Shown: piece by piece, positions 61,589 to 64,000 of the stretch
How the letters are laid out: the number at the start of each line of letters is the position of its first letter
Position numbering within the stretch: position 1 is the first letter of the stretch
Assembly (NCBI RefSeq): GCF_000379725.1
Contig: NZ_KB903624.1
Coordinates: forward strand, 1 to 64,000
Source: Cytophaga aurantiaca DSM 3654
GTDB taxonomy: Bacteria > Bacteroidota > Bacteroidia > Cytophagales > Cytophagaceae
Direction: 5' to 3'
DNA length: 64,000 nucleotides
Translations under genes and position numbers: made by a program
Notes under the pieces: generated by a model
Database searches by the model: none
Told to the model about the DNA's origin: nothing
The model's input: the letters and a program-made list of their open reading frames with translations, nothing else

Positions 61589-62632
61589 TTAAACCTCTTC
61601 TTTTTTATATGCGATCCGTAAGGTAGCAACATAAACTCCATCAACAACGGATGAATAGAGCAGATAAGAACCCGGATAGATCAGATCCAATCGTTTTTTC
61701 AGATTAACCAGACCAATACCCGATCCGCTCCTATCTGTTGTATCTTTCGGAAGATGGATATTTTTTGTCGTAAATAATATCTGTCGCTCATCTATTACCA
61801 TATTAAAAGTAATTTCTGATTTTTGAGAAGCCGATACACCATGTTTAAATGCATTTTCGATCAATGATATAAACAGCAAAGGCGATACTTGAATCGTTTT
61901 ATCAGGGTCCGGGAAAGAAGCATGTATAACGGTATTGTCCGATGTACGCAACTGCATCAGTTCAATATATTTTTTCATAAAGTCGATCTCTTTGGATAAA
62001 GACACATGTTCTGCATTTGTTTCATACAACAAGTAACGCATCAATTTGCCCAGACTATGTACTACTTCTTTCGCTTTGTCCGGATAGCGGTCAATCAGCG
62101 AGTAAATATTATTCAGTGAATTGAAAAAGAAATGCGGCTGCAATTGATATTTCAAATGCTGAAGTTCAGAAATTAACTTTTCATTGATGGCTAAGCGATG
62201 CTTATCTTCTGAAAGTGCCCATCGCTCGTAAGTTCTTAGTCCTATTGAAAAAAGAATCGGTATAAGCATAGAAACCATATCCAGGTATACATGCAATCGC
62301 AGAGGAGATCTCTTCGATGTTATCGAAGGAGCCTCAAAGAAAAAATGTCTTACATTGAAATTCACATACACAAAGAAAACGATCATCAATAAATTACCGA
62401 TGATATAATATGCTTTATGATTCTTAAACCAGAAGCGATCGATCAGAAAAAAATAATTGATATAAAAAATAATGGTATAATAGATCAATGGAACGGTTGA
62501 GCATTTCAGCGTGCGCTCCAGATTAAAATCTGTACCCGCAGACAATACATAAGGCAAAGAAAACAAAACCAACCAAACCAATATGTGGGTTGCAATTGAA
62601 ATTCCTTTTTTATTATTTTTTTCTAAATCCAT
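61589..62632 (-). CDS. LytS-type sensor histidine kinase
   Basis: 347 residues. About four membrane helices (e.g. ISIATHILVWLVLFSLPYVL, STVPLIYYTIIFYINYFFLI, AYYIIGNLLMIVFFVYVNFN, DMVSMLIPILFSIGLRTYE), then the His_kinase box with phosphoacceptor His in LKYQLQPHFFFNSLNNIYSL. An ATPase (HATPase_c) C-terminal half contains SLIENAFKHGVSA and GSGIGLVNLKKRLDLIYPG. It senses an unknown envelope cue and phosphorylates the LytTR regulator at 60774-61511. Confidence 0.92.
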   Translation of the reverse strand: MDLEKNNKKGISIATHILVWLVLFSLPYVLSAGTDFNLERTLKCSTVPLIYYTIIFYINYFFLIDRFWFKNHKAYYIIGNLLMIVFFVYVNFNVRHFFFEAPSITSKRSPLRLHVYLDMVSMLIPILFSIGLRTYERWALSEDKHRLAINEKLISELQHLKYQLQPHFFFNSLNNIYSLIDRYPDKAKEVVHSLGKLMRYLLYETNAEHVSLSKEIDFMKKYIELMQLRTSDNTVIHASFPDPDKTIQVSPLLFISLIENAFKHGVSASQKSEITFNMVIDERQILFTTKNIHLPKDTTDRSGSGIGLVNLKKRLDLIYPGSYLLYSSVVDGVYVATLRIAYKKEEV

Positions 62633-62647
62633 AGGACGATTAACAAT

Positions 62648-62679
62648 ATTCGCCGGACCACAAAAGCGATCCGACGAAT
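62648..62679. repeat. Hairpin repeat upstream of kinase gene
   Basis: ATTCGCCGGA (62648-62657) pairs with TCCGACGAAT (62670-62679) with one mismatch. It shares TTCG(C/T)CGGACCACAAAA with 61542-61577, so the kinase gene is flanked on both sides by the same hairpin. Confidence 0.7.
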
Positions 62680-62880
62680 TTGATACTACTATATATTAAA
62701 TTAACTGTATTGAATTAAGTCAAAATAACACGGTTAAAAAAACACATTCTATTACGACCCTTAAATTATAGACCAAAACCATTATTTTATAGATGAATAA
62801 AATTGCTTATGCCCTACCTGATGGTTTTAAATATGTTCAAATAAAGCAGATTTGGCCATAAAAAACTTTTTCAAAATATA

Positions 62881-62923
62881 TTTGGAATATACATTTCAAT
62901 CCACTTACTTTGAATTACAAAGT
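62881..62923 (+). promoter_or_regulatory. Promoter with ACTTTG-N5-CAAAGT operator (site 1)
   Basis: TTTG (62881-62884), 20 nt, TTACTTTG (62905-62912) is a near-consensus Bacteroidetes promoter. The -7 box overlaps a palindrome ACTTTG-AATTA-CAAAGT (62907-62923). The same 17-bp palindrome occurs at 63881-63897. It is the likely operator of the HTH regulator encoded in this operon. Confidence 0.72.
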
Positions 62924-62929
62924 CCTTTA

Positions 62930-63568
62930 ATGATGACAGATATCGATAAACAACTTTCCGATTTGAAGCAGATCCGTCAATTGATGGAACGTTCTTCAAA
63001 ATTTATTTCATTGAGTGGCCTATCCGGCATTTCAGCAGGCGTGATCGCACTCATCGGAGCTGCTATAGCACGCTGGCGGATTAATGCTGTATTAGATGTG
63101 AACAATGTTGTGAGCTACAGAGCAATCCCCAGCTTCGATGCTTTATACAAGCTTATGTTCGAACTTTTTGCTTTAGGTGCACTAACCTTCCTACTGGCAG
63201 TTGCATTTGCGTATTTCTTTACAAACAGAAAAGCCAGAGCCGAAGGCCAGTCGCTTTTTGATGCCATCAGTATTCGCTTGTTGGTAAATTTAGCGATACC
63301 TCTTTTGACAGGCGGCGTATTCTGCTTGTATCTTGTGCAGGAAAATATTAGTTTAGTTGCACCGGCAATGCTTATCTTCTACGGATTGGCGCTTGTAAAT
63401 GGCAGTAAGTATACGGTAGATCATATACGCTATCTGGGTATAGCTGAAATTGTATTGGGCGTAATTGCCTGCCAGTTCCCAAGCAATGGCTTACTGCTTT
63501 GGGCAATGGGATTTGGTGTGTTCCATATTATTTACGGAGCAGTGATGTATTATAAATTAGAACGTTGA
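62930..63568 (+). CDS. Multi-pass membrane protein (hypothetical) in a regulator operon
   Basis: 212 residues from the ATG at 62930 (a second ATG follows directly). An upstream TTG start would run through the promoter and is rejected. The protein begins MMTDIDKQLSDLKQIRQLME, then has ~6 helices (LSGISAGVIALIGAAIARWR, LFALGALTFLLAVAFAYFFT, LLVNLAIPLLTGGVFCLYLV, LVAPAMLIFYGLALVNGSKY, IAEIVLGVIACQF, LLLWAMGFGVFHIIYGAVMY). It is recognisable as a Bacteroidetes membrane protein that occurs next to a small winged-helix regulator. Function unknown. The regulator gene overlaps its stop by 4 bases. Confidence 0.78.
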   Translation: MMTDIDKQLSDLKQIRQLMERSSKFISLSGLSGISAGVIALIGAAIARWRINAVLDVNNVVSYRAIPSFDALYKLMFELFALGALTFLLAVAFAYFFTNRKARAEGQSLFDAISIRLLVNLAIPLLTGGVFCLYLVQENISLVAPAMLIFYGLALVNGSKYTVDHIRYLGIAEIVLGVIACQFPSNGLLLWAMGFGVFHIIYGAVMYYKLER

Positions 63569-63864
63569 AAAACTACATAGCACATTTAAATAAAGCTTTT
63601 GAAAACCGCCTTCGCTTGGGGATCATGTCTGTATTGATCACAAATGACTGGGTGGAATTTAATACCCTGAAAGAACTTCTCGACGCAACCGATGGAAATC
63701 TGGCAAGTCACATTACTGCCCTTGAAAAAACAGGTTATCTGGAAGTACGAAAAGCATTTATTGGTAAAAAACCCAATACCTCTTTTCGCATCACCAAAGA
63801 AGGTAAAAAAGCGTTCAAAGAGCATATCGACGGGCTTGAACAGCTGATCAAAAAATCCATGTAA
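63565..63864 (+). CDS. Winged-helix (HTH_34-like) transcriptional regulator
   Basis: 99 residues starting at a TTG (63565) that overlaps the previous stop (TTGA). The next ATG is 20 codons in, inside the conserved part, so TTG is preferred. It has RLRLGIMSVLITNDWVEFNT, the recognition helix region DATDGNLASHITALEKTGYL, and the wing KKPNTSFRITKEGKKAFKEH. It is a DNA-binding domain alone, without a ligand domain. It is probably the regulator of the two ACTTTG-N5-CAAAGT operators in this operon and the next gene. Confidence 0.88.
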   Translation: MKNYIAHLNKAFENRLRLGIMSVLITNDWVEFNTLKELLDATDGNLASHITALEKTGYLEVRKAFIGKKPNTSFRITKEGKKAFKEHIDGLEQLIKKSM

Positions 63865-63878
63865 TTTTTTTTATATAT

Positions 63879-63897
63879 TAACTTTGAAATACAAAGT
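63879..63897 (+). promoter_or_regulatory. Operator/promoter site 2 ahead of the truncated gene
   Basis: TAACTTTG (63879-63886) is a perfect TAnnTTTG box and overlaps the palindrome ACTTTG-AAATA-CAAAGT (63881-63897). The palindrome is identical to site 1 in both arms and differs only in the spacer. The ATG follows at 63913. Confidence 0.72.
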
Positions 63898-63912
63898 ACT
63901 TTAACAATAACT

Positions 63913-64000
63913 ATGAAGAAAAACTTATTAATTGTCTCAATGGCATGTCTCCTGCTGGAGCTGGGCCGTATCGTTTACTCCGGTTCCTTTGGATATATTT
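63913..64000 (+). CDS. Membrane protein, partial (runs off the window)
   Basis: Only the first 29 residues are visible (MKKNLLIVSMACLLLELGRI, then VYSGSFGYI). They form a positively charged start followed by a hydrophobic helix (signal peptide or first membrane segment). It follows an operator copy and is probably regulated by the HTH protein encoded just upstream. Nothing more can be said. Confidence 0.55.
   Translation, partial: MKKNLLIVSMACLLLELGRIVYSGSFGYI

Noticed and set aside
62852-62929. TTG start for the membrane protein at 62852
   Set aside because: The extra residues overlap the promoter and operator; two ATGs follow directly after the operator.
1-64000. tRNA or rRNA genes
   Set aside because: No T-loop-like GTTCGAATC sequences with matching acceptor stems and no rRNA landmarks were seen on either strand by eye.

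Overview
This window is a chromosomal segment of a Bacteroidetes bacterium, most likely a Cytophaga-type gliding cell close to Cytophaga hutchinsonii. The reasons are type IX secretion (T9SS) C-terminal sorting domains, two proteins ending in the gliding-motility-associated (CHU_C-type) domain, Bacteroidetes-type promoters (TTTG/TTG, about 20 bases, TAnnTTTG), and DUF5683, BT4734-like and LytS/LytTR families. The species name is an inference. No tRNA, rRNA operon or CRISPR array was found. The one recognised housekeeping RNA is the small SRP RNA (ffs).

Left part (1-26.4 kb): the edge of an IS3-type transposase gene, a GNAT-nitrilase fusion, a secreted subtilase, cinA, a 2-oxoacid dehydrogenase E2, an FkbM methyltransferase, and a giant T9SS surface protein with exactly 19 tandem 234-bp repeats. 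Then come ffs, transaldolase, ftsE plus a glycosyltransferase, several small genes separated by a recurring intergenic repeat, the tRNA nucleotidyltransferase and pyrG.

Middle part (26.4-46.9 kb): an accessory block lying between pyrG and yidC, two genes that are often neighbours in Bacteroidetes. It opens with a very AT-rich module: a BT4734/VirE-N (primase-like) protein, a 155-nt stretch that folds into a structured RNA closed by a 16-bp stem, and a 658-residue reverse transcriptase of unassigned class. This is the best candidate for an undescribed system (defence reverse transcriptase or retron-like). It is followed by small membrane proteins, lipoproteins, a possible caspase-like lipoprotein, a divergently arranged HxlR/GNAT pair with clear operators, outer-membrane barrels, VOC and SRPBCC/AHSA1 proteins and an ArsR operon with a strong operator. 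Palindromic intergenic repeats are scattered through it.

Right part (46.9-64 kb): yidC, a lipoprotein, then parA-parB-DUF5683-dapB-lepB in one direction, with a DnaA-box-like cluster ahead of parA. Here lepB is fused to an RDD membrane domain. Next are yjdF-like and DUF3820 genes, a dead GxxExxY nuclease gene bounded by 41-nt inverted repeats, a YjdI-like ferredoxin, an rhlE-type helicase, an ECF sigma factor with a membrane-anchored cytochrome c partner, a LytS/LytTR two-component pair, and a membrane protein/HTH regulator operon whose operator recurs ahead of the next, truncated gene.

A theme across the window is short dispersed repeats that begin at, or even encode, the stop codon of the neighbouring gene.
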